The notes under the pieces were generated by a model that did no database searches, was not told the DNA's origin, and saw nothing but the letters and a program-made list of their open reading frames with translations. 64,000 nt of DNA from Prevotella sp. (GTDB lineage: Bacteria > Bacteroidota > Bacteroidia > Bacteroidales > Bacteroidaceae): NCBI GenBank assembly GCA_017470055.1, contig JAFUFD010000043.1:40175-104174 (forward strand), read 5' to 3'. The first letter of the stretch is position 1. Each line of letters opens with the position of its first letter. Shown one piece after another: positions 1 to 9,012 of the stretch. The position numbers were made by a program, and so were the translations under genes.

Positions 1-291
1 GGAATTGACATCCCCGCCATTTTCGTACATTATAATAAATGTAAGAATGAGGGCACCCTGCCAACCGACCGAGGCGACGAAGGTTACAAAGAGATGCGTC
101 GTCGATATCTGATAGGACTGGACCGCAGTGTTCCCAAACTCCGACAGGCTGACCACTGTATCGGTTGTGGGCAGTGCGAGCCCCATTGCCCTCAGAATAT
201 CCGCATTCCTCGTGAGTTACAGAAAATCAACAACTATGTGGAGGCACTGAGACAGAACACGCTGACACGTACAAAGGAGAAGAAAGCGTAG
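1..291 (+). CDS. Aldo/keto reductase with C-terminal 4Fe-4S domain (3' end only)
   Basis: The frame is open from base 1, so the gene begins outside the window and only the last 96 residues are seen. They carry a ferredoxin-type cluster motif, CIGCGQCEPHCP (Cys-x2-Cys-x2-Cys-x3-Cys-Pro), about 50 residues before the end. In the Bacteroidales aldo/keto reductase family, a TIM-barrel NAD(P)H oxidoreductase domain is followed by such a 4Fe-4S domain, and that is the best match; the barrel itself is not visible. The stop codon abuts, without any spacer, the stop codon of the convergent flavoprotein gene. The substrate cannot be inferred. Confidence 0.75.
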   Translation, partial: GIDIPAIFVHYNKCKNEGTLPTDRGDEGYKEMRRRYLIGLDRSVPKLRQADHCIGCGQCEPHCPQNIRIPRELQKINNYVEALRQNTLTRTKEKKA

Positions 292-1497
292 TCATTCTCT
301 ACACATACTGGCGATAGAACAGGCAACCGTATAGGCTGTAGTCCATGCTGCCTGAAAGTTGAAGCCCCCTGTAATGCCGTCAATATCCAATACCTCACCT
401 GCAAAATACAGATGAGGTATTATTTTACTCTCAAGGGTGGAGGGGTTCACACTCTTGAGGGAGACCCCACCACAGGTGACAAACTCATCCTTGAAGGGGG
501 CACGACTGGTGATCTGATAAGTGTCATTACATAGTATATTGACCAGTCGGTTGATGTCTTTCTTATTCAACTCACTCCATCGAATCTGAGAACGGGCATT
601 CAATGCCTTTTCCAAGAGATATTGCCATAGCCGTTGTGGCAGTCCGAAAGGGTTGAGCGTAGAAAGGTGTTTGGGGGAATATTGTACCATCGTCTCCACA
701 AGGGTCTGCTGTATATCTTGCTCATTCCCCTCTACCCAATGCACACTGAGTGGCATCTGATAGTTCTGCTCCGCTAACTGGCGGGCTGCATAACTGGAGA
801 GTTTCAGGATAGCAGGACCACTTAAGCCCCAATGGGTAATCAACAATGGACCGCTGGCACGGAACTTCGTACCAGGTATCATGACGGTGGCGTGTTCCAC
901 TACTGTACCCATCAATGCCTTTAAAGCCTCATCCGCAATACTGAAAGTAAAGAGAGATGGGACGGGAGGTTCTATCTCATGCCCTGAATCCATCAGCCAG
1001 CGCAGTCCCTCCCCCTTCGGAGAACCTCCTGTGGTAACAGCAATGAAGTCATACCTTTGCACTTCTTCCAAGGACTGTATTTTCTTGTCTGTACATATAT
1101 TAATATGGGAACGACGGGCAAGTGACAGAAAACAATCAATGATGGCATGTGAGTCTTGTACCTTCGGAAACACGCACTGGTCATCCTGTGTCACCAAAGG
1201 AACACCATGACGCTCAAACCATTGGTAGGCATCCAGGTAATCAAATACCTTAAAAAGACGCTTCAGGAGACGGTGCCCACGAGGATAGACTGTCTGCAAG
1301 TCATGAATACCCACAAAAGTATTGGTGCAATTACAACGCCCACCTCCAGAGATCTCTACTTTCGACAGTACCCGCTGGCTACGCTCAAAAATGGTGACTT
1401 CCATCTCGGGCATCATCTCCTTCAGATTAACCGCAAGGAAAAATCCTGCGGCGCCACCACCAATAATTGCTGTTCTCACGGTAGACTTACTTGGCAT
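292..1497 (-). CDS. BaiN/HI0933-family FAD-dependent oxidoreductase
   Basis: A 401-residue flavoprotein of normal length for the HI0933/BaiN (YhiN) family. The N-terminus has a dinucleotide-binding Rossmann motif, AIIGGGAAGFFLAV (about residues 10-23), followed by the family signature SGGGRCNCTN near residue 50. Near the C-terminus GEVLDIDGITGGFNFQ is the conserved second FAD-contact motif. Members are soluble cytoplasmic enzymes; BaiN acts in gut bile-acid dehydroxylation, but most homologues have no known substrate and none is claimed here. The gene starts inside the end of the radical SAM gene (11-base overlap), so the two are probably co-transcribed. Confidence 0.85.
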   Translation of the reverse strand: MPSKSTVRTAIIGGGAAGFFLAVNLKEMMPEMEVTIFERSQRVLSKVEISGGGRCNCTNTFVGIHDLQTVYPRGHRLLKRLFKVFDYLDAYQWFERHGVPLVTQDDQCVFPKVQDSHAIIDCFLSLARRSHINICTDKKIQSLEEVQRYDFIAVTTGGSPKGEGLRWLMDSGHEIEPPVPSLFTFSIADEALKALMGTVVEHATVMIPGTKFRASGPLLITHWGLSGPAILKLSSYAARQLAEQNYQMPLSVHWVEGNEQDIQQTLVETMVQYSPKHLSTLNPFGLPQRLWQYLLEKALNARSQIRWSELNKKDINRLVNILCNDTYQITSRAPFKDEFVTCGGVSLKSVNPSTLESKIIPHLYFAGEVLDIDGITGGFNFQAAWTTAYTVACSIASMCRE

Positions 1498-2584
1498 CTG
1501 ACGTTAATGTCTTAGTAAGTCTCTTGATATGGCACAACAATAACTTACCTTCCCCATCACGCAGATGCATCCCATTACCTTGGCAATAGCGGAAATAATT
1601 ACAATCGGCGCAATCGTCCTTATGCATCCACTCCCTGTTGCGATAAGGATAGTAGCGTTGTTCCCATACTTCCATGAAGTCATCGTCATAGATATTTCCC
1701 TGATGAAAGTCGCTACGGATACTGGTACAGGCGGAGATAGAGCCGTCTACCAAGACAGAACCTATTGTAACACCTGCCTGACAGGTATAAAGGTGGTCAC
1801 GCACCTCCCCCTCGTAGTTACCTAAGAATCCCTCACAACCGTAATCCAATTGGATACGCCCTTCCCGACGGGTTGTTCTGATAAACTCAAAAACACCCTT
1901 GAACTCCTCATTAGACAACCGCATCATCGGATCCTTAGCAGCACGACCGACAGGGAATACCGTAAAGATACGCCATCGACCAACACCCTTAGCAATCAAG
2001 TATTCTTTCAACTCCTGCAACTTCGGATAGTTACGACGAGTCACACAGGTCACTATATCAAAAGAAATACGAGAGACCCTCACCAGCATCGAGATAGCAT
2101 TGTCTACCCGCAGGAAACTCTGGGTATTCCCCCGCATCCAGTTATGATCCGCCTCCAGTCCATCAAGACTAATCGTTATGGAGTGCATGCCCGCCCTCAA
2201 TAACCCTTGAAGACGCTCTTCCGTCAAATAGAGACCATTGGTGACCATGCCCCATGGGAATCCTTTACCATAAATGGCAGCACAGCAGTCCTCTATATCC
2301 TCACGCATCAAGGGCTCACCACCAGAGACTACCACAAAAACCTGATGAGGATCGACTTTCCGTGCCACACTGTCGAGAACCTTTAGGAAATCCTCTTTCG
2401 GCATATCAAGGCGACCAGACTGCGTCTTACAGTCACTGCCACAATGACGACAATGCAGGTTGCACCGCAAAGTGCACTCCCAGAACAGTTGTTGCAAGGG
2501 ATGATCTTGCAACATGTTCTGTTCGCGCTTACGCCATAGTTCTAAGGCAATCTTTTTTCGGAGTGATAATGGTGTCGCCTCCAT
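1487..2584 (-). CDS. Radical SAM/SPASM protein, TIGR04133-like
   Basis: A 365-residue radical SAM enzyme. The SAM-cluster motif CNLHCRHC (Cys41, Cys45, Cys48) lies early, followed by the SAM-binding VSGGEPLMR segment. The C-terminal third has the extra cysteines of a SPASM domain (CEGF, TCQAG, ACTS, CADCNYFRYCQG), which bind auxiliary Fe-S clusters in peptide-modifying enzymes. The gene lies ten bases after a small lipoprotein gene. This pair matches the Bacteroidales family TIGR04133 (radical SAM/SPASM) with TIGR04134 (radical-SAM-associated lipoprotein). The role is inferred: modification of the lipoprotein, or of something that works with it. No modified residue is known to me. Confidence 0.82.
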   Translation of the reverse strand: MEATPLSLRKKIALELWRKREQNMLQDHPLQQLFWECTLRCNLHCRHCGSDCKTQSGRLDMPKEDFLKVLDSVARKVDPHQVFVVVSGGEPLMREDIEDCCAAIYGKGFPWGMVTNGLYLTEERLQGLLRAGMHSITISLDGLEADHNWMRGNTQSFLRVDNAISMLVRVSRISFDIVTCVTRRNYPKLQELKEYLIAKGVGRWRIFTVFPVGRAAKDPMMRLSNEEFKGVFEFIRTTRREGRIQLDYGCEGFLGNYEGEVRDHLYTCQAGVTIGSVLVDGSISACTSIRSDFHQGNIYDDDFMEVWEQRYYPYRNREWMHKDDCADCNYFRYCQGNGMHLRDGEGKLLLCHIKRLTKTLTSDAK

Positions 2585-2593
2585 GACTCTTCA

Positions 2594-2833
2594 CTACTCG
2601 GCTACAGTTTCAGGAGTAGTTTCCGCCACATCCTCTGCCGAGGCGCCATCCACAGACATCACAACGCTGTCGCCAATCATGACTACGGTTGAGTCCTCAT
2701 CCTCTACCACTTGATAGTCACGTGGAGCAGGACCATAGCATGCCATGAAAATCAGTGAGGTAGAGCCTATGCCTAACCATGTCAGCAGTTGCATCACCAC
2801 CCTGTTCACCATTGCGTTCTTTTTCTTTCTCAT
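2594..2833 (-). CDS. Small radical-SAM-associated lipoprotein, TIGR04134-like
   Basis: A 79-residue protein with a basic start (MRKKKN), a hydrophobic segment of about 20 residues and a lipobox-like end, LIFMAC, with Cys32 as the probable lipidated residue. The mature part begins CYGPAPRDY and is then acidic and rich in Val, Ser and Thr (several Asp-Ser-Val-Val-Met units). The short Cys-x-Gly-Pro segment after the lipidation site is typical of the lipoproteins paired with TIGR04133 radical SAM enzymes. It is immediately upstream of that enzyme and downstream of the GH31 gene on the same strand. It could be the enzyme's substrate or a carrier. The sequence does not decide. Confidence 0.72.
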   Translation of the reverse strand: MRKKKNAMVNRVVMQLLTWLGIGSTSLIFMACYGPAPRDYQVVEDEDSTVVMIGDSVVMSVDGASAEDVAETTPETVAE

Positions 2834-2870
2834 CGTTTGAGGCTTTAATTGTTCTTTATCCTATCAATGT

Positions 2871-5800
2871 TTACAGTTTCACACAAATCTCCTTACCACT
2901 ATACTGTACCATGACACCCTTGGGATTGTCAAGATTGAGTTCACAAGCCTTGTCCTTGGAAACGAGCACCACATTAAAGCGACGCTGTTTCAGCATACCG
3001 TTGAACTGTCCTTTACGAGCACCAAACTTCACGGTCTTAGAAGCATCATCATAGGTAATATCTATAGTCGCATACTTGCCCTTCTCATAGTTGTAATTCA
3101 CGCCCTCATCCTCATAGAGTTGGAATGAGCCGTTTTGACCAGCATAGACATAGAGATTGATGAGTTCAGCAGGTTTCTCGTCGCACCACTCCATCTCTGG
3201 ACCAAAGGGGATGATGGCACCCTCACGGACATAAACAGGAATACACTCATAGGGAGCATCAACCACAAGCGACTGACCACCCTCCACATACTCATTGGTA
3301 TAAAGGTTATACCAACCACACTGTTTGGGGAAGTAGACACTACGATTACGAGCCTTGTAATAACCTACAGGACAAGCCATCAGAGCAGGACCAAACATCC
3401 ACTGGTTACCGATATTCTCTACCTCCTTGTCACCATTGAAGTCCATCACGAGGGCACGCATCAACGTATAATCCTTGAAATGAGCCCAACCAGCAAGACT
3501 ATACAGATAAGGCATCAGGCGATAGCGCAGTTTGTCGTAGTAGACAAACGACTTATAGCAAGGATGCTCTTCAGGAACGATGTTCCAAATCTCACGGGTA
3601 GGCCATTGTCCATGAACACGGAACAAGGGGATAAAGGCGCCAAACTGGCTCCAACGGGTCTGCAACTCACGCCATTCCTTTAAGTCCTCATTCTCCACTC
3701 CCGTCTTATTGAAAAGTTGCTGGGCGGCAACATAACGGTTCTCCACACAGAATCCTCCCTGATCCATTCCCCAGAAAGGAATACCAGACATAGAATAGTT
3801 CAGACCTGCTGTCATCTGGGCACGCATATCCTCCCAACGGGTTCCGATATCACCACTCCAAGTGGCTGTAGAGAAGCGCTGCTCTCCTGCAAAGCCACTA
3901 CGAGTCAACAGAAAGACGCGAGGCTCGTTGACCTTACCTTTGTATACACTACGCTGTCCATTATAAATAGCATCCGCATTGACCGTACTATAAGCGTTGA
4001 AATACTCCGTTGATGTTCCCAATGCCGTAGGACCGCTAAGAGCCTTACGATACCACATCGGGGTACAGTCACGTACATTGGGCTCAGAGGCATCCATCCA
4101 CCAAGCATCCACGCCAGCAATGCCGTCGTGATTGTACTTTGAATAGAGGTTCTCGTCCATCTGACGCCAGAACATCTTACGGGCACCGGCATCGTAGGCA
4201 TCATAGAAAGAGCCACGGAAACCTAACCAGTCATGGATATCGTCCTTGAGAGCCTGATGATACATCCATCCATTCTTGTCAAGTTCCTTGTAATTGTCTA
4301 CCGTATCGTAGAACTTTGGCCATACGGAAATCATAAAACGACCGTGCATGGCATGCACACTGTCAAGCATTGCCTGAGGATTGGGGTAGCGAGAGGACTC
4401 GAAGGTATGGTCGCCCCATGAGTCAAGTTTCCAGTAGTTCCAGTCCTGCACGATATTATCGATAGGGATATGACGCTTACGGAACTCAGCGAGGTTGGTC
4501 TCGATATCCTCAGAACTCTGATAGCGCTCACGACTTTGCCAGAAGCCAAGCACCCATTTGGGATAAAGAGAAGCCTTGCCCGTCAGCGTACGATAACCAC
4601 TGATGACCTCATCGAAGTTCTGTCCAGCGATAAAATAGTAGTCCATGTCACGGGCCATCTCACTCCAGATGCTCAATTGACCACGCTCTTCCTCGCTGCG
4701 GGGCTCAGCCACACGAAGACCGCAATATGCCTCACCGCCATCAGGCTGCCACTCAATACGCAACTGGTTCTTCACACCCTTACGCACTTTAGCGGTAAAC
4801 TTATAGGAGTTGGGGTTCCATGCGGTACGCCAACGCTCAGGCACTACCTCTTTACCATCGATATACACCTTTACATAACCAGAATAGTAGAGGATGAACT
4901 GATAGTCAGCAGACATACCTGTGCACTTGCCACAAAGGCTACGGGTAGGCGAGCCCTGCTCGGGAATGCAACCTGGTTCTATAAAACCCTCATATATTAC
5001 ATTAGCACCTTGCAAGTTGAAGCCCTGCGGAAAATTCTTAATACCACCATTATCTGTCTTCACGGCAATCTCAGAGGTCGCAGGGAAGCCATACTCATAA
5101 TAGATAGAATCCTCGTCACGCACCAGTCTCTTCCCATCTTTATCTACATAAGTACCTGTCAGATGTCCAGCCTTACCCTGCTTATCGTAAAGTTTGAAGG
5201 CGCGATTCAACTGAAGATAGTCATTAGGGTTACCAAAGCGGCAGTAACTATAACTGTCCCACAAGATACCATAGTTCTTATTAGACAGGACGAAAGGAAT
5301 GCTAACCTTTGTGTTATACTGGAACAGGTCCTCGTTCTTACCTTTCATATTAAACTCCTCAGACTGATGCTGCCCAAGTCCGTAGAAAGCCTCATCAGCG
5401 GGAGAATCAAACTTCATCTGCCACTGGAGGCCGTGCTTCATTGCCTCTGTCAGCGGAGCACCACCTTTCAAGCCATACTCACGCTCAGGAACGGTGAAGT
5501 CCTTGAACTGCTTACCATCCTTAGCCTCTTGTAATAGTTGCTTCCCATTACCATCGAAGAAAGTGACAGCACCTGTTTTCTTGTTGACACGCACTTCCAC
5601 ATTCTGTGCTTTTATACAAATCACGTCACCGTCAGTAACATTGAACTTCGGATGTGCTTTCTGCTCCACAATCATCAGACTCTGTTTCTGTGGCAGAGCG
5701 TCCTCTGACGTTGCCTGAACACGGATGATGTTGTCATTAACCACTTGCAGGCGCACCACTTTGGCGCCACCTGCCTTTACCTCTTTCACAGGGATGGTCA

Positions 5801-5891
5801 CGAAATTCCCGCTAACCGTATAATCGGCTGCCCACATTGTAGTAGCCATAACTGTTAACAGACTCGTCACCAACGTTCTTAATTTCTTCAT
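2871..5891 (-). CDS. GH31 alpha-xylosidase-like glycoside hydrolase with PA14 insert
   Basis: A secreted or periplasmic 1006-residue glycoside hydrolase of family 31. It has a signal peptide (cut after about AADY), an N-terminal beta-sandwich, a PA14-like insert at about residues 290-400, then the catalytic barrel. The nucleophile is Asp600 in WWMDASEP and the acid/base is Asp681 in WSGDIGTRWEDM. The DAWWMDASEP form and the PA14 insert are typical of xyloglucan alpha-xylosidases such as BoGH31A of Bacteroides ovatus and CjXyl31A of Cellvibrio, so removal of alpha-1,6-xylose from xyloglucan oligosaccharides is the likely job. The GH5 gene nearby agrees. Other alpha-glucosidase activities of GH31 remain possible. 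Confidence 0.88.
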   Translation of the reverse strand: MKKLRTLVTSLLTVMATTMWAADYTVSGNFVTIPVKEVKAGGAKVVRLQVVNDNIIRVQATSEDALPQKQSLMIVEQKAHPKFNVTDGDVICIKAQNVEVRVNKKTGAVTFFDGNGKQLLQEAKDGKQFKDFTVPEREYGLKGGAPLTEAMKHGLQWQMKFDSPADEAFYGLGQHQSEEFNMKGKNEDLFQYNTKVSIPFVLSNKNYGILWDSYSYCRFGNPNDYLQLNRAFKLYDKQGKAGHLTGTYVDKDGKRLVRDEDSIYYEYGFPATSEIAVKTDNGGIKNFPQGFNLQGANVIYEGFIEPGCIPEQGSPTRSLCGKCTGMSADYQFILYYSGYVKVYIDGKEVVPERWRTAWNPNSYKFTAKVRKGVKNQLRIEWQPDGGEAYCGLRVAEPRSEEERGQLSIWSEMARDMDYYFIAGQNFDEVISGYRTLTGKASLYPKWVLGFWQSRERYQSSEDIETNLAEFRKRHIPIDNIVQDWNYWKLDSWGDHTFESSRYPNPQAMLDSVHAMHGRFMISVWPKFYDTVDNYKELDKNGWMYHQALKDDIHDWLGFRGSFYDAYDAGARKMFWRQMDENLYSKYNHDGIAGVDAWWMDASEPNVRDCTPMWYRKALSGPTALGTSTEYFNAYSTVNADAIYNGQRSVYKGKVNEPRVFLLTRSGFAGEQRFSTATWSGDIGTRWEDMRAQMTAGLNYSMSGIPFWGMDQGGFCVENRYVAAQQLFNKTGVENEDLKEWRELQTRWSQFGAFIPLFRVHGQWPTREIWNIVPEEHPCYKSFVYYDKLRYRLMPYLYSLAGWAHFKDYTLMRALVMDFNGDKEVENIGNQWMFGPALMACPVGYYKARNRSVYFPKQCGWYNLYTNEYVEGGQSLVVDAPYECIPVYVREGAIIPFGPEMEWCDEKPAELINLYVYAGQNGSFQLYEDEGVNYNYEKGKYATIDITYDDASKTVKFGARKGQFNGMLKQRRFNVVLVSKDKACELNLDNPKGVMVQYSGKEICVKL

Positions 5892-5914
5892 GTCTTTGAT
5901 TATAATTATATGTT

Positions 5915-8900
5915 TTAGTCTTCTATTATCTCTGCTTCCTCTATCACCTCACCTACGGGCAGTGTAACTACAATAATCGTACCGCCACCAGGATTATCCT
6001 CAATACGGATTTCACCCTCATGAGCATCCACAATCGCCTTAACCTTATCAAGGTCAGACCCATCACCATTAACAATAGGATCGAAAGCATGCTCCTTGAA
6101 CTCATCCTTGATACCAATACCATTATCGGCTATCTGTATCTGTGCATGATGATCTTTCGTCAATGCCACACCCACGCTTATCTGACAGCCGTGAGGGGCG
6201 AAGATGGCTGCGTTCCTAAACGTGATACGGTATATCTCTGCTATTTTCTCCCGATCGAACTCTATATCCAGTTCTTTAACTGACGACAAGAAATTCACCT
6301 TGACCTTGACATCAGGAACTGGTGTTTCATACTCCTCACAATAGTGACGAGTGAATGTCACAAGGTCAGAAATCTGTTTATTCAAGACCAGTTCCTCTCT
6401 CTGGTTCATCTCAGGAACTCTATCCTCCGCATGCTCATGAATCAACTGCATCCGCATCTCATTCATCCACTGCTTTTTCTCTAATTCACGACGCACAGTC
6501 TCTGCCTGCATGCGTTTCTCTTGATATCTCATATACCACTTCCGCCAGAACAAAGCGGCAATAGCGATAATGATCATATAGAGCAATACCATCCAACGGG
6601 TACGCCAAAGAGGCGGACGGATGGTGATCTCGATATTACTCTCTTGATCTCCAAAGGTTCCATCGTCATTAAGCATACGGACACAGAGGACATAATATCC
6701 TGGGCGAAGACTCATATAAGTAATGTTGGGATTCGATTCTTCTGTCTTAATCCAGTCATCACTATAGCCTGCCATCTTATATACGAAACGGGAATGGTTA
6801 TGAACCTCTCCGCTATTACTTGCCAACTGAACGGTAAACTGGTCGTCGAAACGGAGATTGAGTTCACGGCATGCATCCAATGCCTCATCGAGGATGACAC
6901 GACCATCAACCTCCTCACCGACAGAAATCTCACGACCGAATATTTTCAGTCCACTGAAGACAGGACGTTCCTTAAACCTTCCCTTACCCATCTTACGGGG
7001 ATTGATAATGTCCAGTCCTCCCTGTCCTCCTGTCAGCACCTTGCCATCAGGAGTGTAACAGATGGAACGCTGGTTGTAAGGTCCATTCTGCAAACCATCA
7101 CGCTGGTTGAAACTACGAACCAAGAAGTTCCATTTCCCGCCCCATTGTTTTTCCGGCACGATATTAGACACTCCATGGTCGGTAACTACCCACATGGTAT
7201 GGCGATCGTCCTCTACGATACCGTTTACCGTTGAGCCTAACAGTCCCGAGCGCATGTCAACCAGATAGACCTTATTATTCTTCTGATCCCAGATAGTAGC
7301 ACCAGAGGAAGAGCCTTGCCATGCCAGTCCACGGCTGTCCTGCATAGCGCAAATGGAAGCATCCGTGATACCAACATCTTCTTTGTTGTCAGCAATATTA
7401 CGATTGATAACTTTCTTCGTCTTGGGGTTAATAATGGAGTAGAAGACAGAGTGCGACACCATCATCCATCCTTTCTGTGTCCTCGTAATCGTAGAGATAT
7501 AATCACTTGGCAAGACGGAGTTCTTGGTGGATATCGGCTCATCCATTTTTCCTGTGCGAGGGTCTATACGTTGTACACCACTGCCAAGTGTACCAATCCA
7601 GATATATCCCCATTGATCTTCATATATAGTCCATACATTATCGTTGGAAAGTTCACCTGGCTTACCTGTCGCACGGTAGTTAATGACATGTCCGTTCTTA
7701 ATATGTATGAGACCTCCCTCGTAGGTACCAAACCACACAGAACCGTCACGGGCAGCAAGGGAACCTACCATTGTATTAGAGCCGATACCGCTGTTTGACT
7801 TGTCATAGACAATTGTCTCCTCTGTCTTTGGATTTAAGCGAATGATACCTGCATCATTCGTTCCCAGCCAATAATACCCTTCCTTATCCACACAGATTGT
7901 ATTGATATTTCCTATTTCCAAATTACGGAAGTTAGAACTACTCTCCGCATAATAACTGATTCCATTCATATAGGTTCCCAACCACATACGTCCCAACTGG
8001 TCTGGATAGATCATACGAACTGTGTTGTCACTAATAGTAGACTCATCGCGCCTGTCATTCAAGAACTGGCGCAACTCCCTCGTCTTCATATCAAGCACTA
8101 TCAATCCATGATGGTCTGTGGCAACCCACATCCGCCGCTTATTATCTGTCTTAACATCCCATACACTGACCACTTCAGAGACGTCGCTAAACCCTAATGA
8201 GAGAAGATAGTCTTGCATGGAGTGATACCAACGGGCTTTCCCATTTATCTTCACATACACATTCTGCGTATTGATTAGAAAGAGGTTACCATACCTGTCA
8301 ACCCTCAGTTTACAGTCTTGACTATTGACAAGTCCCTGCTTGCGCAGATAGTCGTTTTTCCAACTAATCCAGTCTTTTTCCCGATTGAAACAGAATATCT
8401 CTCCATTATAGGATGTCACCATCAGGCTTTTCCCAAACTCCGCAAAGCCACTGACTCCAAAGTCATTATTGAACTGCTGTGAACCATAGCCGAACGAATA
8501 TACTTTTTTCTTTCCGGTACGAGGATTGATATGCCAGAATCCTTCATCGTAGGTCTTGACCCAAAAATCTTTATGAGAATCTATATAAAGGCGCTCTATG
8601 CCACCTTTCATCCCTAGTTTGCGCAGAAAGTCTTCTGGGTGACGGTCAAACTTCTCCGTCACAGGATCGAAAATGGTATAACTCATACTCTGACGAAGCC
8701 ATAACTTACCGTCGGATGCCTCATAGATCTCATCGACATAGTTATTGCGCATCGTTGTGGTGTCTTTCGCATAAGAATAGTATGTCTTGAAACGATAACC
8801 ATCATAGCGGTTCAGACCATAGGGGGTTCCGAACCACATATATCCTTTAGAGTCACGGAAGATACACAATATCTGTGAATTACTCAATCCATCACGGGTA

Positions 8901-8992
8901 TCCAAACGACTGAATTTCAAATCGTCAATGGCAGCAAATGTCGGTATCGCCGTACAAGCAGCCAACCAGATGCACATAAACAACTTTTTCAT
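5915..8992 (-). CDS. Two-component-type propeller sensor with degenerate histidine kinase end
   Basis: A 1025-residue sensor built like a hybrid two-component system. It has a signal peptide, then about 700 residues of propeller repeats (units such as DRYGNLFLI, DQLGRMWLGTY, DQWGYIWIGTL), a Y_Y_Y domain, and one membrane helix (WMVLLYMIIIAIAALFW, about residue 800). A short coiled helix and an HATPase-like domain with a clear G1 box (IADNGIGI) and G2 box (NPGGGT) follow. The H-box is not canonical: only LIHEHAEDRVPE resembles it. There is no receiver and no AraC domain. It ends in an acidic tail. The longest frame begins with GTG six bases earlier; the ATG is preferred. It lies 14 bases from the paralogue's stop, so both probably sense one ligand. 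Confidence 0.85.
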   Translation of the reverse strand: MKKLFMCIWLAACTAIPTFAAIDDLKFSRLDTRDGLSNSQILCIFRDSKGYMWFGTPYGLNRYDGYRFKTYYSYAKDTTTMRNNYVDEIYEASDGKLWLRQSMSYTIFDPVTEKFDRHPEDFLRKLGMKGGIERLYIDSHKDFWVKTYDEGFWHINPRTGKKKVYSFGYGSQQFNNDFGVSGFAEFGKSLMVTSYNGEIFCFNREKDWISWKNDYLRKQGLVNSQDCKLRVDRYGNLFLINTQNVYVKINGKARWYHSMQDYLLSLGFSDVSEVVSVWDVKTDNKRRMWVATDHHGLIVLDMKTRELRQFLNDRRDESTISDNTVRMIYPDQLGRMWLGTYMNGISYYAESSSNFRNLEIGNINTICVDKEGYYWLGTNDAGIIRLNPKTEETIVYDKSNSGIGSNTMVGSLAARDGSVWFGTYEGGLIHIKNGHVINYRATGKPGELSNDNVWTIYEDQWGYIWIGTLGSGVQRIDPRTGKMDEPISTKNSVLPSDYISTITRTQKGWMMVSHSVFYSIINPKTKKVINRNIADNKEDVGITDASICAMQDSRGLAWQGSSSGATIWDQKNNKVYLVDMRSGLLGSTVNGIVEDDRHTMWVVTDHGVSNIVPEKQWGGKWNFLVRSFNQRDGLQNGPYNQRSICYTPDGKVLTGGQGGLDIINPRKMGKGRFKERPVFSGLKIFGREISVGEEVDGRVILDEALDACRELNLRFDDQFTVQLASNSGEVHNHSRFVYKMAGYSDDWIKTEESNPNITYMSLRPGYYVLCVRMLNDDGTFGDQESNIEITIRPPLWRTRWMVLLYMIIIAIAALFWRKWYMRYQEKRMQAETVRRELEKKQWMNEMRMQLIHEHAEDRVPEMNQREELVLNKQISDLVTFTRHYCEEYETPVPDVKVKVNFLSSVKELDIEFDREKIAEIYRITFRNAAIFAPHGCQISVGVALTKDHHAQIQIADNGIGIKDEFKEHAFDPIVNGDGSDLDKVKAIVDAHEGEIRIEDNPGGGTIIVVTLPVGEVIEEAEIIED

Positions 8993-9012
8993 ATCCACCT
9001 TTTCGTTTTTAG

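Noticed and set aside
4470-5534. 354-codon plus-strand ORF
   Set aside because: It is wholly antisense to the GH31 gene, whose catalytic motifs and length are normal. The translation shows no family features.
6521-7234. 237-codon plus-strand ORF
   Set aside because: Antisense shadow of the propeller sensor gene. Low-complexity translation without domain signs.
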